This document shows, piece after piece, positions 13,001 to 25,490 of a stretch of 64,000 nt of DNA. Location: the NCBI RefSeq assembly GCF_042242105.1, contig NC_092021.1, positions 9,566,355 to 9,630,354 of the forward strand. Direction: 5' to 3'. The notes under the pieces were generated by a model. The model was not told the origin of the DNA. It saw only the letters and a list, made by a program, of their open reading frames with translations, and did not search any database. The number at the start of each line of letters is the position of its first letter. The first letter of the stretch is position 1. A program made the translations under genes and the position numbers. Origin of the DNA: Pempheris klunzingeri. Taxonomy: Eukaryota > Chordata > Actinopteri > Acropomatiformes > Pempheridae.

Positions 13001-15061
13001 TGAGTTCATTTTGAACTATTTTGTATCGGACTGCAGCTACTGATTACTTTCATTCTGGATAAGTCTGCTCATTATTTTCTCCATTTATTGACTGATTGTT
13101 TGTAAAAATAGAGAGGAATGTCTTCCCAATGACCCAGAATCCAAAATGAGAATTTCACAATGCTTGTGTTGTTCAAACCTCAAAATAAATGAAAGTAATT
13201 AACAGGAAGAGCAGCAAATACTTGAATGGCTTGAATCATTAAATGTTTTGTATGAAAAACATAATTCTCTTCACTGACTGATGAATTGTCAATTGTTTAA
13301 ACAAAACATTGTTTGGAGCAAAAAGTAATAAAATAAAAGATAAATTAAAAGTACCCCAAATGTGTACATAATTACAGTAAATGCACTAAGTTGTGTTACA
13401 CCGCTGCCCTAAATCCAACATGGTAGAATTGTCATGCTTGTACTTGGGAGATTTTCTACCATTTTTGTCAAATAAAAACAGACCAATGACCACAAACACA
13501 CATAAAAAACAATAAACCTACCAAAGTCTTAAAAATATCATTGCCGTGCCGTCATCACATAATAAATATTTAGTACAAATACCTGCTAAAAAATACTGCC
13601 CTCTCAACGCTGCTGCCTCAGCCAAGCTGGGATAGGCGGGGCAGGGCCAACCCAGAGAAATAAAAACTATTTTATTAAATTACAACAGCAGGCTGTAAAT
13701 CTGATGAACTGGCTTAAACCACTAATAATGGGTCGGCTGGGTGTGGAGATCGGGAGCAAGTATGAGTGCAGCATGAAACCACCGTGGGACTGGGGGTAAA
13801 TGAGTGCTGACCACTCTGCCGTGGTCCTGCCTGGCTGGAGTGTCAGTAACCCTGAGCACTTATGGCACCATGAGGCAATGAGGATGGAAGGGCCCAGCTC
13901 GTAGTAAAAGAGCGCCTCATGGTTTGTATGGGCCGATACTGTGCAGCATGTGTGTCTCTCAGGCTGACACTCAGGAAGACTGCCGTACAAACCCACACAA
14001 GCACAGAAACCACAAACCACTTAGTGCCACAAAAGAACACTCTGGACAAAAGCTGCCAGTCCTGCAGTAAGATGGAGCATTCGGAGACTCTATGCTTCAA
14101 CAACAACACAAAAAAGTCGTTCATTAGTCCCTCCCACCGTTTGAAGCCGTCCTCCTGCAGCAGGTTCCTCAGGGTGTCCAGATCTCCGACATAGGCCGCA
14201 TTGTGGAGCCGCATGTCGTCCTGCTCCAGAGGTTTGTCGCAGAACTGCTCCTGGAGCCATTCCTTCAGGTTACGGCCTGGTGAGGTGAGAACACAGATAA
14301 CACATTGTCAAAGCGTGGCTTAATGAGCAATTCCTAAATCATCATTTGAGGCCAAGTCAACACGCTGAAATGACTTCTATGAACATCCAGTCCACAAAAA
14401 CAATATCATATCTGTTAAACAGCTGATGTGTGCTGTTTACTAGTTCTGTCAGAGCGTTTGAGGATCTTGCTTTTTTTCTTACTGCATATTATCATTTAAC
14501 ATAACTGTACCAGTGTCTCCGCTGGGTGTGGGAAGAATTCTTAATTGTACAGTAAAATTACTCCTCATGTTTGTGTGGAGCTCCTGAATCTCTGGTGGAC
14601 AGCTGCTGGTCCCTGGGCTCCTGCTGGGACCTACAAACATGTACAGGAGCTGTACACAGGAACAAGGACTCCATTGAACTGCTGGTGTTCATTTGCATTT
14701 TACTGTGTGCAGGTGATGCCATTATTGTTTCCACACTGCATAGAAGATCTGCCTATGAGCTGTGATGGATGCCTAAATCCATGAGCCACACCTTGTCACA
14801 CAGGAGCCCCCATCAGCAGCACATCTGTGTTACTGTTGTCATGCCGATTGGAGCCTGTCATTACACCATCTGCCCTCTTAACACACACCGCACATGGAGG
14901 AAACACGCTCCCCTCACAGGACTGATGAATCATCGTCGCTCACAGCTCACTCAGCCATGGTTACCTGCAGCAGTGGCACTGGGCAGGTCAGAGACAGTGA
15001 TAAGCGGAGGGAAATTGACACTAGGTGGGTCGTCGACATCAGCCTCCGGACCGTCGGCCAT
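10055..15061 (-). CDS. asb1: Ankyrin repeat and SOCS box protein 1
   Basis: Substrate adaptor for an Elongin B/C-Cullin5-Rbx ubiquitin ligase: ankyrin repeats bind the target and the SOCS box docks the ligase. Five coding exons join in frame: 15061-14965, 14276-14138, 12734-12432, 11479-11097 and 10185-10055, total 1053 nt, 350 aa (human ASB1 is 335). All junctions have GT-AG ends and matching phases. Exon 1 gives a fish-specific acidic start, MADGPEADVDD. Exon 2 begins GRNLKEWLQEQFCDKPLEQ; exon 3 carries ankyrin repeats (TPLRIAATAGH, GQTALYVAVVNGH, GSRHHRSTPLYHAARVGRL); exon 4 carries more (VVCPLYISAAYHHLHCFRLL). Exon 5 is the SOCS box, about residues 305-350: BC box RLTHLCRIRIRR and Cullin5-box-like IPSLPLPQPIKNFLLHHN. 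The start is the first ATG consistent with the family. It lies in tandem with traf3ip1, as on human 2q37. Identity is very likely; the exact first exon is slightly less certain. Confidence 0.95.
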
Positions 15062-15300
15062 GCTCCTCAGATGTCCCGCCGTCAACCTGAGACTAGAGCT
15101 GCAGCAGCAGGCCGAGACTGGCTCCCCCAAATCCGGGAAACCCGACGATCTGAATCAGACAAGCGACATCAAAATAAACAAACGTGACCGTGCTGATGAC
15201 GGCAGACTGCGCATGCTCACTTCACTGCGCTACTTCCTGACCGCGCTCAGCTGGACGGATTTAAAGGGGACGCGTCGTTTTGAACGCCTGAGGTGACGCA
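15062..15300 (-). promoter_or_regulatory. asb1: asb1 promoter and 5'UTR region
   Basis: Directly upstream of the asb1 ATG the DNA becomes GC- and CpG-rich compared with the AT-rich surroundings. It contains an NRF1-like TGCGCATGCT near 15208-15218 and an ETS-like ACTTCCTG near 15231-15238. No TATA box is evident, which fits a housekeeping promoter. The transcription start was not determined. Confidence 0.45.
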
Positions 15301-15479
15301 AAACTGATGTACACAAACAAATGGAAAACATTCTGAAAAATGTCCTACTTGTTAAAAGAAATGTTTTGCTTTATAAGTAAATGCTGAAAATATCGTAGTA
15401 TTAAAACAGGACCGTAAACGGGATTATAGTAATGCTGAATTATATCAGTGTAATAAAACAGCCTAGTTCATTATATCTA

Positions 15480-15480
<1 letters not shown>

Positions 15481-15533
<53 letters not shown>

Positions 15534-15547
15534 CACACACACACACA
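15481..15547. repeat. Compound (TATC)n/(TA)n/(TG)n/(TA)n/(CA)n microsatellite
   Basis: A TG run (15503-15518), a TA run and a CA run (15533-15546) follow each other. Because TG and CA are complementary and TA is self-complementary, the block is a palindrome with arms of about 20 bases. Confidence 0.9.
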
Positions 15548-16079
15548 AAATAATATGTAATGATATATATTTCTGGAGAGCCCTGCCCTGTGCTTGGCCT
15601 AAAACATGTCGAATTTAAATATACCAAATCTAAACATAGTGGAACCAGCCTATAAATTACCCATCACGTGTTCTAAAATGTCCATTTTTATTCTGAGGTA
15701 TATTATCAGGGGTGGTGGACCGGTTTACTGGGCCCAGGCCCATAGGCGCCTGAGCAACAGAGCAGGCAGAGCAGCTGCACCCCCAACTATAAGACTTGGG
15801 AGAGGGAACCCCCCACTTTTTGATCAGGTAACTTTACTTTTTTTTTTAAAAATCGTAGTATGTTTTTTAGGAATCACATTTCCCGTCCTTACCTAAGCTG
15901 TTTTCTCATACGAACTCAGGACATAATCAGGTCTGGACATCCAGAGTTGCCCTTTCACACATGTAGCACAGAACCACAGTCTATGCACACAACAGGAAAC
16001 TGTCTGTGTCGGTAATCCACGGTAATTTATAGCATTCTATGGTAATGTACGACAATGTATGGTATTCTGTAGTAATGAC

Positions 16080-16250
16080 ATGCCATCCCATCAGGACAAT
16101 GAGCCCAGACACACCTCCATCACTCTCCCGCTTTTTGACCAAGCGGGAGAGTGATGGAGTGCTGTGTCAGATGACCTGGCCTCCACAATCACCCGACCTA
16201 AACCCAAGTGAGATGGTTTGGAATGAGTTGGACTGCAGAGTTCAGTAGCT
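16080..16250 (+). mobile_element. Tc1/mariner transposase fragment, decayed
   Basis: One frame reads QDNEPRHTS (16092-16118) and, after a frameshift, another reads LTKRESDGVLCQMTWPPQSP (from 16135), continuing DLNPSEMVWNELDCRVQ and a stop. These match the conserved Tc1-family stretch around the second and third catalytic acidic residues (…QDNDPKHTS… and …W.P.SPDLNPIE..W.EL…). The Asp of QDN is kept, but the catalytic position in LNPIE reads LNPSE here. The two halves are joined by a perfect hairpin (16115-16159) that replaces the expected codons and breaks the frame. No terminal inverted repeats were recognised, so only an internal piece remains. Confidence 0.8.
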
Positions 16251-16259
16251 TTGCAATTT

Positions 16260-17910
16260 GTCTTGGCCAACTATGAAATACATGCATTACTTACACTTTG
16301 AGAGCAGCTTTATTGGTCATTATTGAAGGCTATATAACTAGAACTATAGTTCTATAACTATAACCAGGCGCCCATGTCAAGGCCTGGGGGGGCGCTGAGT
16401 CCTCTCTGCATGAAGTTGTGTTTTTTTTTTTTTTTTTATCACATCGTAAAAAGGGCTTAGTTATTCATGTCAATAACAGATCCCCAACAGTCCTCTTAAG
16501 GAACAGCCAAAACATTCAGTGTGAAGACGTCACAGAGAGAGACCATCATGACATATCTTAAGTGAGTGTTTATTCCCTCAGTTTATCTATAGGGCTTTAG
16601 AGTGGCTGAGAAAGTGCAAGACTACAGCGTTAGAAGCTCTGTCTAAGAGGCCATGAGGTACATGTACATGTAGTCATTGTGCTGGATGAAGTCAGTGTGC
16701 CGGTCCTGCCGGGGGTGAGTTGTTTCATAATCCACATATGGATGTTATGATGTGTTTTTATATGTGGTACGACCGCTCCAACATACCGTATAGCCATGTT
16801 TCTGCATACACAAGGATTAGTCATTCTATTCAGCCCCTGGTTACATGTAGGCAGTCTGGGTAACTGCAAAAAAACCTACCGTCAAATGCATATGTCAGCC
16901 TTCTTTTTGGCTGTTAATCTGTGATGAGTCATTTCTGGGTGGGAAAGATACACCACAGGGGAGGGAGGGAGGTGGGGGGGGGGTTAGGGCTGCCTCCTGG
17001 TGATGCTCTAAAAATAAATGGACAGGTCAGCAGAGCCATGCTCTGTAAAGGCCAGGCTGTTTCACGGAGGGAAAATGAAAGACGATTCTGGAATTCAATG
17101 CAGTGATTGAATTGTGTTTATGAACAGATTACATTGTAAGTATGCAGCCAGATTCAAACCCACACTGTCAGATGGCCTGGGAACATAGCGCACAGCCCAC
17201 GTGCAATGCGTTTTATCCACACAAAGTGAAGTTGATGTTCAAGATTTAAGATAAAAAACGTGCTTGTGCCTTTCAGTTGGGCCTAACATAAGGATTAGTG
17301 GGTAACCACGGGCAACAAAAGGTGAAAGTGAAAGGTGTAGTCACTCATTAGTAGAATGATCCTTTGTGCAATTCAAAGGGCAAAATCAACAAATCGATTT
17401 TTTTTTTTAATAGTGAAGAGGCAGTCATATCCTAAGTCATCCTAAACTTTAATCCACCTGTTGAGACAGGGGCCAGAGTCTTTGGTGAAAGCAGGTGTCC
17501 ATGCCTCCTGCAAGGGGCCTTCAGCTAAGTCTCTGTCTGCTCTGTCCAAGTCTGGCTTAATAGCTGTTAAAGGGGCTTCCTAATACGCTTTGTGTGTGTT
17601 GCAGCTGTTTCGTGGCTTGCCAGAGAAAAGTTGCTGCTAATGTTACTTGAGGGTCCCAAAAAGTTAAATGTTTTACTTCTGTCATGTGGGTCTGGGCTTA
17701 AAAAGAAATGAATCTCGTTGAGCGTGTGACTCGGCCGTGCCAGACGCCACAAGAACTCGTCAAAATCACAAACCAGGGTCATTTATCATTTCGCTCATAA
17801 TGGAACTCGAGCCATCCAGACCTCTCATTAAGTTTCCATTATAAGACTAGATTGACTTTTAGTCTGTAGCTTTCTCCTAAATACTCTCTGCAACAGTCAA
17901 CAGGAGACAC
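16260..17910. other. Intergenic DNA between asb1 promoter and traf3ip1 3' end
   Basis: No coding exon is supported. It contains a T-run at about 16421-16438, a G-run at about 16973-16983 and AT-rich single-copy-looking sequence. GC-rich fragments near 15.71-15.83 kb and 16.37-16.42 kb may be pieces of another repeat interrupted by the Tc1 fragment, but I could not name it. Confidence 0.5.
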
Positions 17911-17913
17911 GTG

Positions 17914-20263
17914 TTTATTGCAATGTAACCATTTATTTCACTCCACTACAAAATTATATAATGATTTGAACTATGATACAATCTCCACATATACATAATG
18001 TACAGTTTAAAGAGAAGGAGGATATGATACAAATAGTTTACAGTGTAAATAGTCCTCTCATGTAAGACATATGAGCACACAGGTTCTCACTTCTCCAGGA
18101 GTTTTGCCTGTGAGATTTTTAAATGCGACTTTTCATTAGGTTACAGTTCACATTTCTATTTGATGGACTAAATATAATACTGATATGAAAATGGAGTAAA
18201 ACCAGACTAAATGTGAGAACATTTTGAAAATTGAATCCTCACAGTGAATAGATCAGTCAAATGAATAGTATTAATATAGATGAAGAGTCTAAAAAACTAA
18301 ATTTGCCGGTCGGAAGCTGAGAATTTCTGCCCACTGACAGCTACTGGCTGTCTGTTCTTCTAGATGTATCGTTTCTAGCCGTCTATATTTTACACCAATG
18401 TCAAAAATAAATCTGCTTTTTGGTACCAATTACAAATTGTTTTATCGGTTTAATATATTAAGCCATGGCATTAGCAATGTCAGAGCTGATTTCATGGTCT
18501 TAGATGTTGTGCCATCTGATTAGGTGAAGGAAGTGGGAACCCACGTTTGGGTAGAATAGAGACGGTCTAGTTACAGTAAGTGTGATCATCACATTCAGAT
18601 CCAAAAAATTAGCTAGTTTTGATGCAACTAACCATCATGCAAAACACATAATCTAAAGTACTGGATTACATTCATCAACCCATCCAGGATGTCACAGCAC
18701 AGCGTTTTTATTAGATTCTTGGAAACACTGGCAGTCTACATCCTCTGGGGCGCAAATTATAGAGGTTCCAACCGCATTTGTACAAGTTAAAACAAAATTA
18801 CGCTTGTGCTATAAACACTTAAGTGAAATTTCATTCAGGCACAGGCCACTACACAAGGAATCATATTTGACTAGTCGGCTGTTGTTTAGGTGTTTGTATT
18901 TCATTTGCATATGGACTGCAGTGAGATGGCATTATTGGAAGTGACAGAGTGGTTACTTTCACTCTCTTTCTACTGTCCATTCTCCTACTGCCAATATCAT
19001 CCTGGTATTGCTTCATATTTTCATATTAGCTACATCTGTAAAATGCATTTCTTAATGTCACAAAAGGAGCTAGTAAAATATTCTTATCTTTTTAACTTAT
19101 GAAGAATTTCAAGTTGAACCAAAAAGTTGTCATCTGACCAAACATTGTCTATCCCAAAACAGAAACAGTTTGGCAAACCCTACAGTATAAGATTAGAGTG
19201 GGGGGAACTCCACAATGGCAGCTACACATGCTCACTGCCACAAGTATGGGTACATGCTTACTTTTCCCTGAAAGTACATTAAATTAGTGTGACTATGTTA
19301 TATTTTGTAAGATATATCTAGAAGACAGAAGAAATGTTTGTAACACTGCATTGTTGCCCAAAAGCTTTTTCTGACCAACTCGAAGGTACTTTGATGACAC
19401 TGATTGGGAATCAGTGTCGTCAAAGTGCAGGTAATTTGAGTTGTAGCAAGTAACAAATAGACAAAAGGGATAGGGATGTTGAAAGCACAGGAAAAGTTTG
19501 CCGAAAACAGACTGGTAGAAGAGAGTAAAGGTTTAGAAAAAAAAGAAGAGATCAGTATGACAGGTAAAAGTTCTCAGGACAAATTCAGTCTACTACAACC
19601 ATGTAACATCCATTTCAGCTGATTAGGCCATCAGGACACACAGTCCTATCAAACTGCATATCCTGTGTACAGCAGTGTCCAGCAGTCCTCACAGCCAGAG
19701 AACTCAGAATCAGAAGTGAGGCAATGAAACAAAACTAAACGACATGCGCCACACTCTAAAAACCTAGTTTTTCACTAGGTTAGTCAAAAAAGGACATACG
19801 TTTAAAAAGTCGGTCCAGTGACTGCTTTGCGGTAATTATTGTTCCTTCGGGAATATGTACGGCTTATGATGAACTGACCCTGCATTAAACACAACTATCT
19901 AGTCTATTTTCCAAGTAATGAGCTGTGGCTCATTCCATAAAGGCACCATTACAGAAAAGGGTTCAAAGATGGGGTATTGTTGGTGTGCAGAGCAGGAGGA
20001 TATTTTCTATTTATCCGTCAGTCACAGCAGATGTTAGTCAGACCTCCAAACCACCTTCTCATTTCACCACCTGACTGATGGTGTCTGACATGTTCGGGTC
20101 CATCTCCTTTTCTGACAATAACCCTAAAAGTGCAGCGTTTGGTCCCATCTCACATCACCTCCAAGAAAAATGGCGGTACCATAATTGTGAACGAGAGGCT
20201 GTTCGTCCCTAAATCTTCAGTGCAATTTTGGAAAGTTCTTCTTTGCGGACCTTGTTTCTCACT
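17914..20263 (-). other. traf3ip1: Putative traf3ip1 3'UTR with tandem poly(A) signals
   Basis: Downstream of the traf3ip1 stop codon the sequence is AT-rich and non-coding. Two AATAAA motifs on the minus strand lie close together at 17937-17932 and 17919-17914, giving a 3'UTR of about 2.3 kb; an earlier single AATAAA is at 18712-18707. Which is used cannot be read from the sequence. The stretch includes a strong hairpin at 19388-19426. Confidence 0.4.
19376..19443. repeat. Near-perfect inverted repeat (hairpin)
   Basis: Arms 19388-19405 (ACTTTGATGACACTGATT) and 19409-19426 are complementary in 17 of 18 positions around a 3-base GGG loop. An outer pair, CAACTC at 19376-19381 and GAGTTG at 19438-19443, extends the fold after an internal loop. 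It sits inside the putative traf3ip1 3'UTR. It could be a short foldback element or a structured RNA motif. Confidence 0.75.
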
Positions 20264-20449
20264 TCAGCTTCTGGAGGAGAAGTTGATTCCAGTCACCATC
20301 TTCTGGATCTTCTCTTCATTCTTCAGTATGTTGGATCTTACAGCGCAAATCCTGTCCTGCTGGTCCTTGATCAGCTGCTCCAGCTCAGCTAGTTCTGCCT
20401 TAAGCGGTTCCACTGCCCTGTCTGTTGCTCTGCAGCATACATAACCATG

Positions 20450-20484
<35 letters not shown>

Positions 20485-23400
20485 CACATGCACACAAACA
20501 AAAGGGGTGATAAATTGCTTACATGCAATAATATAACATATTGAGAAACTGTCCACAGTGATGAGCAACTACAGATCATAAGCTGAAGTGAAGTGAGTGT
20601 GTATAAGAACTGGTGCTTCTGATACAATGTACCAACTGATGACTCAAAGTGTGTTGTGTATGTGCCAATCCCACCTCTGCTCCTGCAGCAACGCCTGCGC
20701 ATGCTCTTTGTTCTCCTGCCGCCAGGTGTGTAGTTCAGCCTGCATGGCGTCCATGTCCTCCTGTATGTAGTCCATGATCTTACCCAAAGGCAGGGTGCTG
20801 CGGCACACCGTCTGGATGGATGAGCGGAGCCGCTCTATCTCCCGCGTCACCAAGTCCCGCTCTTTCTTCCGTGCTGCTTCAGAGACCACGCTCTGGAAGT
20901 GGAGGTGGTGAATACAATGGGTGAGGTTTGGGGGTTACATTTTTCAAGTTTACAAAGAACATGACCATTAAGTAAAATCCTTGGAGTGCACATGTTGGTA
21001 TCTGAGGAATGATCTGTTTAATTTCATAGGAAGGTTCCTCTAGATCAAAATCCTAACAGGCACAATAAAAACTAAGATGCTTGCATATGATCTGCATGAT
21101 TTAAACTAAACACTGTATCAAACAGCTGTATGAACACACAAAAATCACTTGTATGTCTCTAGACCAAAACATAATAAACCCTCTTTAAGAATTCTACCTT
21201 TGCCAGCAAAGTCTCAAATGCCCAGAACCAGAGCAAGGCTGCATTTAGTGGTTTAGGATTTCAAGGCTAAAAATGTTAGGCAGGAATTCTACCGACCTAG
21301 CTGTATATATAAAGATCAAACGTGTGGCTGAATTGTGTTGGCCAAAGTGGGGGGACTGGTTGATGAAGGCCTCCAGTGTATGGTGTGTGGTTCGGGGGGT
21401 GGGGGGGTGGGGGGGTGGGGGGTGAGTTCACTATATCCCAATTACACTCAGTCCCTCGATGGTGAAAAGGAGGGGAAGGTATCAGGGAAGGACCTCCCTT
21501 GGCAGTGAGCAAACCCAAGGATGTTTGCTCAGCTGGGCTTCGCAAGGCTCTTGAGTGTGTGTGTATGTGTGTGTGAACGCGAAAGCACTCAGTATTACAA
21601 CCCTAAAGCCACACAGGCACACACATATACACACAAACACCAAGCAGAGGTTCAGGCGAAGCATACAGTGGACACACACAGTCCCCACCCGCACTCTTGG
21701 TCTTTAAGTCTTGTTTATTTTAGTAACAGGCTGTGGCAGTGGGGTTATTTTACTACAGTATTGAGTAACAACTACTACACTTGTGCGTCCTTTCAAGTTC
21801 AACTCTCTGCCCAATTTCTGCTATTTGGCTTCACAGATGGGAGCACCTGCCTTCACGAGGAAGCAGAAATCATATTTGTGACAGTGTGTAAACTAAATGA
21901 CAGCTTCCTCTTCAAAACATACAATCTGTCACAGAGCCCGCTTGGCTGGTCGGCCACATGTGCTTGGCATAGCTGCCGCGTATAGCATTTGGCTTATCAC
22001 GCCATCTCTTACAGCAAACCAAACAGCTCAGTAATTACAATTTTTGACTAGACAAGACCACACTGCAGGAATGCCATCAAACGTCACTGTTTGATGGCAT
22101 TTCTGTTCAGGAAGCAAGTACAAATTTCTGACAACCTCATTCTTTGTTACCCATTTGTGGTGATTCAACAGTGTGAAGGTTGAAACGCCTTGGCCCAGCG
22201 GTCCCCTAACAAGGTGGGTGGCTTTCCACTGGGTGCTGTGAACCCTGCAGCTAGACAAACACTCTACGGCTCATTCGGCCTGCCTGGCTGCGGTTTGGTC
22301 TGCACAGCCCAGACAGGACCCGTGGCTTCATTCTATTTGCCGTCCCCTTGCTACCTCGGCCCCCCTCTCCTTCTCTGTTGGAAAATAAAAAAACTTGGCG
22401 TGAAAACATGACCCCTGGTTCGTGTGCACTCTGTCCGGGTGGATATAAATCACAGCTTTATGGAGGTGTCTGTCGGGGTCTACGAGACCTGTGTGCTCTT
22501 AGTTTTCCTTTTTCTCACCCAGATCACAGAACAATATTTAGACGTGGTGACCACAGAGGAGTAGGAGGTGAGAGAGGAGGAAGGGGGGCTGGTTTTCCTA
22601 TTATCCTAGACAGTGATGAAAGTCCCATGCAATGGGGAAGACACAGCCTCTGGCTGGAAAGGAAAAGTTGACTAATAAGAGCAGGTAGTTCAGTTTAACA
22701 GAATGGTCTACCTGCCTTAAGGACATTGGTTCCGAATGCATTGATTGATAGTTGATAGTTATGGAGTTGAAATCTATTTTTGTAACTAAAAAAGTCTTTG
22801 CTTTGGAGGAACAACAGAATTAAATCACTACAAGTTACGCTAAAATGTGAAATTCACTCAGTCATCAGCTTAATTGGGAAACGTGATTTATGGGTTGCTT
22901 CCTGGGATTATTCTGAGACGAGAGGAAAACATTCTTCAAAGTACCCTCTGACAAGACAAATGGCGTGCATGCATAGAACCTGTCAGCATCAGCATTCCCT
23001 CCAGGCTATCTAACTGGGAAAACAATAATTTAGACACTAGTTGACTAGTTGATGGTGAGACATCAGCTTCCATCATAAGGACACAAGCTTCAGTCATTTA
23101 TTCCTTCATATTGTTCATTAATCAGCCTCACTTTGGAGGAAGAGAGACAGATGTACAGACCTCTCATTAGAGCTGCTTTTTCCACAGTCCAGTTGAATTA
23201 ATTTCAGTTGTAGAGGTTACAGTTAGGTTGTGGCGAGGCAGGCTCAAAGGTCATGACCATCACTCTTTAAGAGCTCAAGAGAGCTGCTCTTTCAGCATCA
23301 CAAACACAAATATGAAAAATCACTGACGAGCACATGTGGCAGCTTTAGAGCTTCTGGGAATAGTTCTACTGGCTACTGGTGGCCATTTGAACACACTGAT

Positions 23401-25455
23401 GCACATCCTGATGGTTTTTACAATGTGTTCCTGTGGAAGATCTGGAGAGGTGAGCCAGGGAGCGAAGCATAGGATGAGAATTTGGCGATGGATGTTGTTT
23501 ATGGGCTTCCTCGCCATTTTTCATACAAGGACATTCAAAAGTCAAGCTAGATCATAAAAATAGCTTGGAGTCACTGAGGTGAGGAGAAACGCTTACGGCC
23601 AATGAAGTTACAGGATGTTGTTGCAAGATCACTGTAGCCCCTTTGGGAGACAACTGAGATCACCACCCTTGGCTAAGGGGTAAGCTGAAAGGAAACTTCC
23701 AAAGGGACCACTGGCTGCACTGCAGCGACTGAAAAAGGAAGCTGTTTTAAAAAGGTGGTTCATCGTTCAATTGTAATGATAAAGCTCAGGATTTGAAGAG
23801 ATGATTCCTGATCATGACCAAACTGTGCTGAGTGTTGTGGTCTGATCACAGATTGTGGGTGCTTCAGGTTGGTAACCCTCATAAACCCGACCAAATTCCT
23901 CTAACAAGTCAATATGACCTCTTCAAATGTAATATGACTAATGGAATGCCACAGGGCCATTTCCTTGTGTTTCCACAAAAAACGGTGGATGTTTATGAAG
24001 ACACAGAGGTCTGCAGAGAGGAGTATTTATTTTCTTGACAATTCTGTAGAGAGTATTCTGGCCCTTCTCCTCCGTGACTCTCACTCAACAGCCATCCATT
24101 TGTATGCCACATGGTTTATTTATACATTACAAACCTTCATCAAGGCTAATTTGATGGGGTAGAGAAAAGGGGGGAAAGAGTACACAAAAATTCTTATGAA
24201 AACGCAGCTGCTGCAAGGGGCAGATTCTGTCTAAATAAAAAGAAAAGTATCTTGGAATAATATACAATACTGCCGAGGGGTCATGAGGAAGGTCATCCCC
24301 ATAAATATACAGCAAATTCTTGGGTCACACACACTGTGGTGGGACATGGCAAAATACAATCATTTGACTGTTTAAGAATTTCCTTTATTTATACCAGTAC
24401 ATCAGTGGGGCAGCGAGGCACTGGTATTAACAATAGCAGAATTAATTCAGAAATGACAAATAACATAAAATACAATGGGGTTAGTGACATAAAGACTGGA
24501 TTTTTACAAAAAATATAAAATGGCCCACAAGCCAGCATTTCTGTACTGAACATGATGTTGGATCTTAAATCAGGGTGGTTTGTGATTCACTCAGACACAG
24601 TGTTTTGATAAACATCAAGGTTCCAGAAAATGATCTGCAGCAGCTGAAATTTCAGACCCGTCATACCACATAGAATGAGGAAGCCCAATATTTACATTTT
24701 TGACCCTGCGTGTTTTACCGTGATTACAAGAAAAAAAACTACTCCATTAAGCTGACCTCTCCACCGTTTCATGTCTGGAAGGAAGTCATTATAGTTCTTT
24801 ATACAGCTGACGGGCCAAGGCCTATAATGAAGGAGGGGTGGCCTGAACAGTTCCTGTGTGCAGACATACCTGTTCTGAGCTGCCTGTGCAGAGCTCACAG
24901 GATACTCTGAAATGAAGGTTTGGAGCCCTTGAAGGCTGAGACGGCTGCATTAAGAAAATTAGGATAAGCTCCAAAAGGCTACAAGGCTCATGTTACACAA
25001 AGAGCTCCACTGTTTTGTATCTTTTGCCTGTGTGTGTTTGTGTATGCGTGTTTGGTTGGGACGTGCATAAATCGTTGAGAAGAATTATTTTTAAGAGAAG
25101 TGCTGAGGTGGGCAAAGATGTGCAGAAACTACATTTAACACACACATGTAAAGCTGTCCAGCCATTTCATTTTACTGGTGGGTAAAATGAGAGAACTTCA
25201 GGTGTGAGTTAAGACAGATGATGTCTAAGGCCGCAGCTAGGAGGGGACAGATCGGGGGGCCTTTCTGCATGAGTGACAGTCCAAAACAGAGCGTCCATCA
25301 GAGTCAGGGTGGTCAGCTAGGAAGGGATGCCGGGAGAGTATGCCTCAGTGAAGAGGACCACCCAAACCAGACAGCGTACGCCACCTCACACCATGGAGTA
25401 TAGACCAAACTGTAAGCTTCACACTGATTCACACCCCAAATAATGATGAAAGATC

Positions 25456-25490
<35 letters not shown>

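Noticed and set aside
13843..14214. Read-through of asb1 exon 2 into the intron, giving an open frame with a hydrophobic stretch
   Set aside because: A good donor (CG|GTGGGAG) ends exon 2 at 14138 in the phase needed by exon 3, restoring the known family sequence. The intronic extension has no family similarity. A minor intron-retained isoform is possible but unsupported.
14769..15296. 175-codon plus-strand frame over the asb1 first exon and promoter
   Set aside because: It is antisense to asb1 exon 1, matches no known protein and lies in GC-richer promoter DNA where long chance frames are common.
15709..15896. GC-rich plus-strand frame near 15.7 kb, considered as a gene fragment
   Set aside because: No recognisable domain. 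It is more likely a repeat fragment beside the Tc1 piece; the family could not be named.
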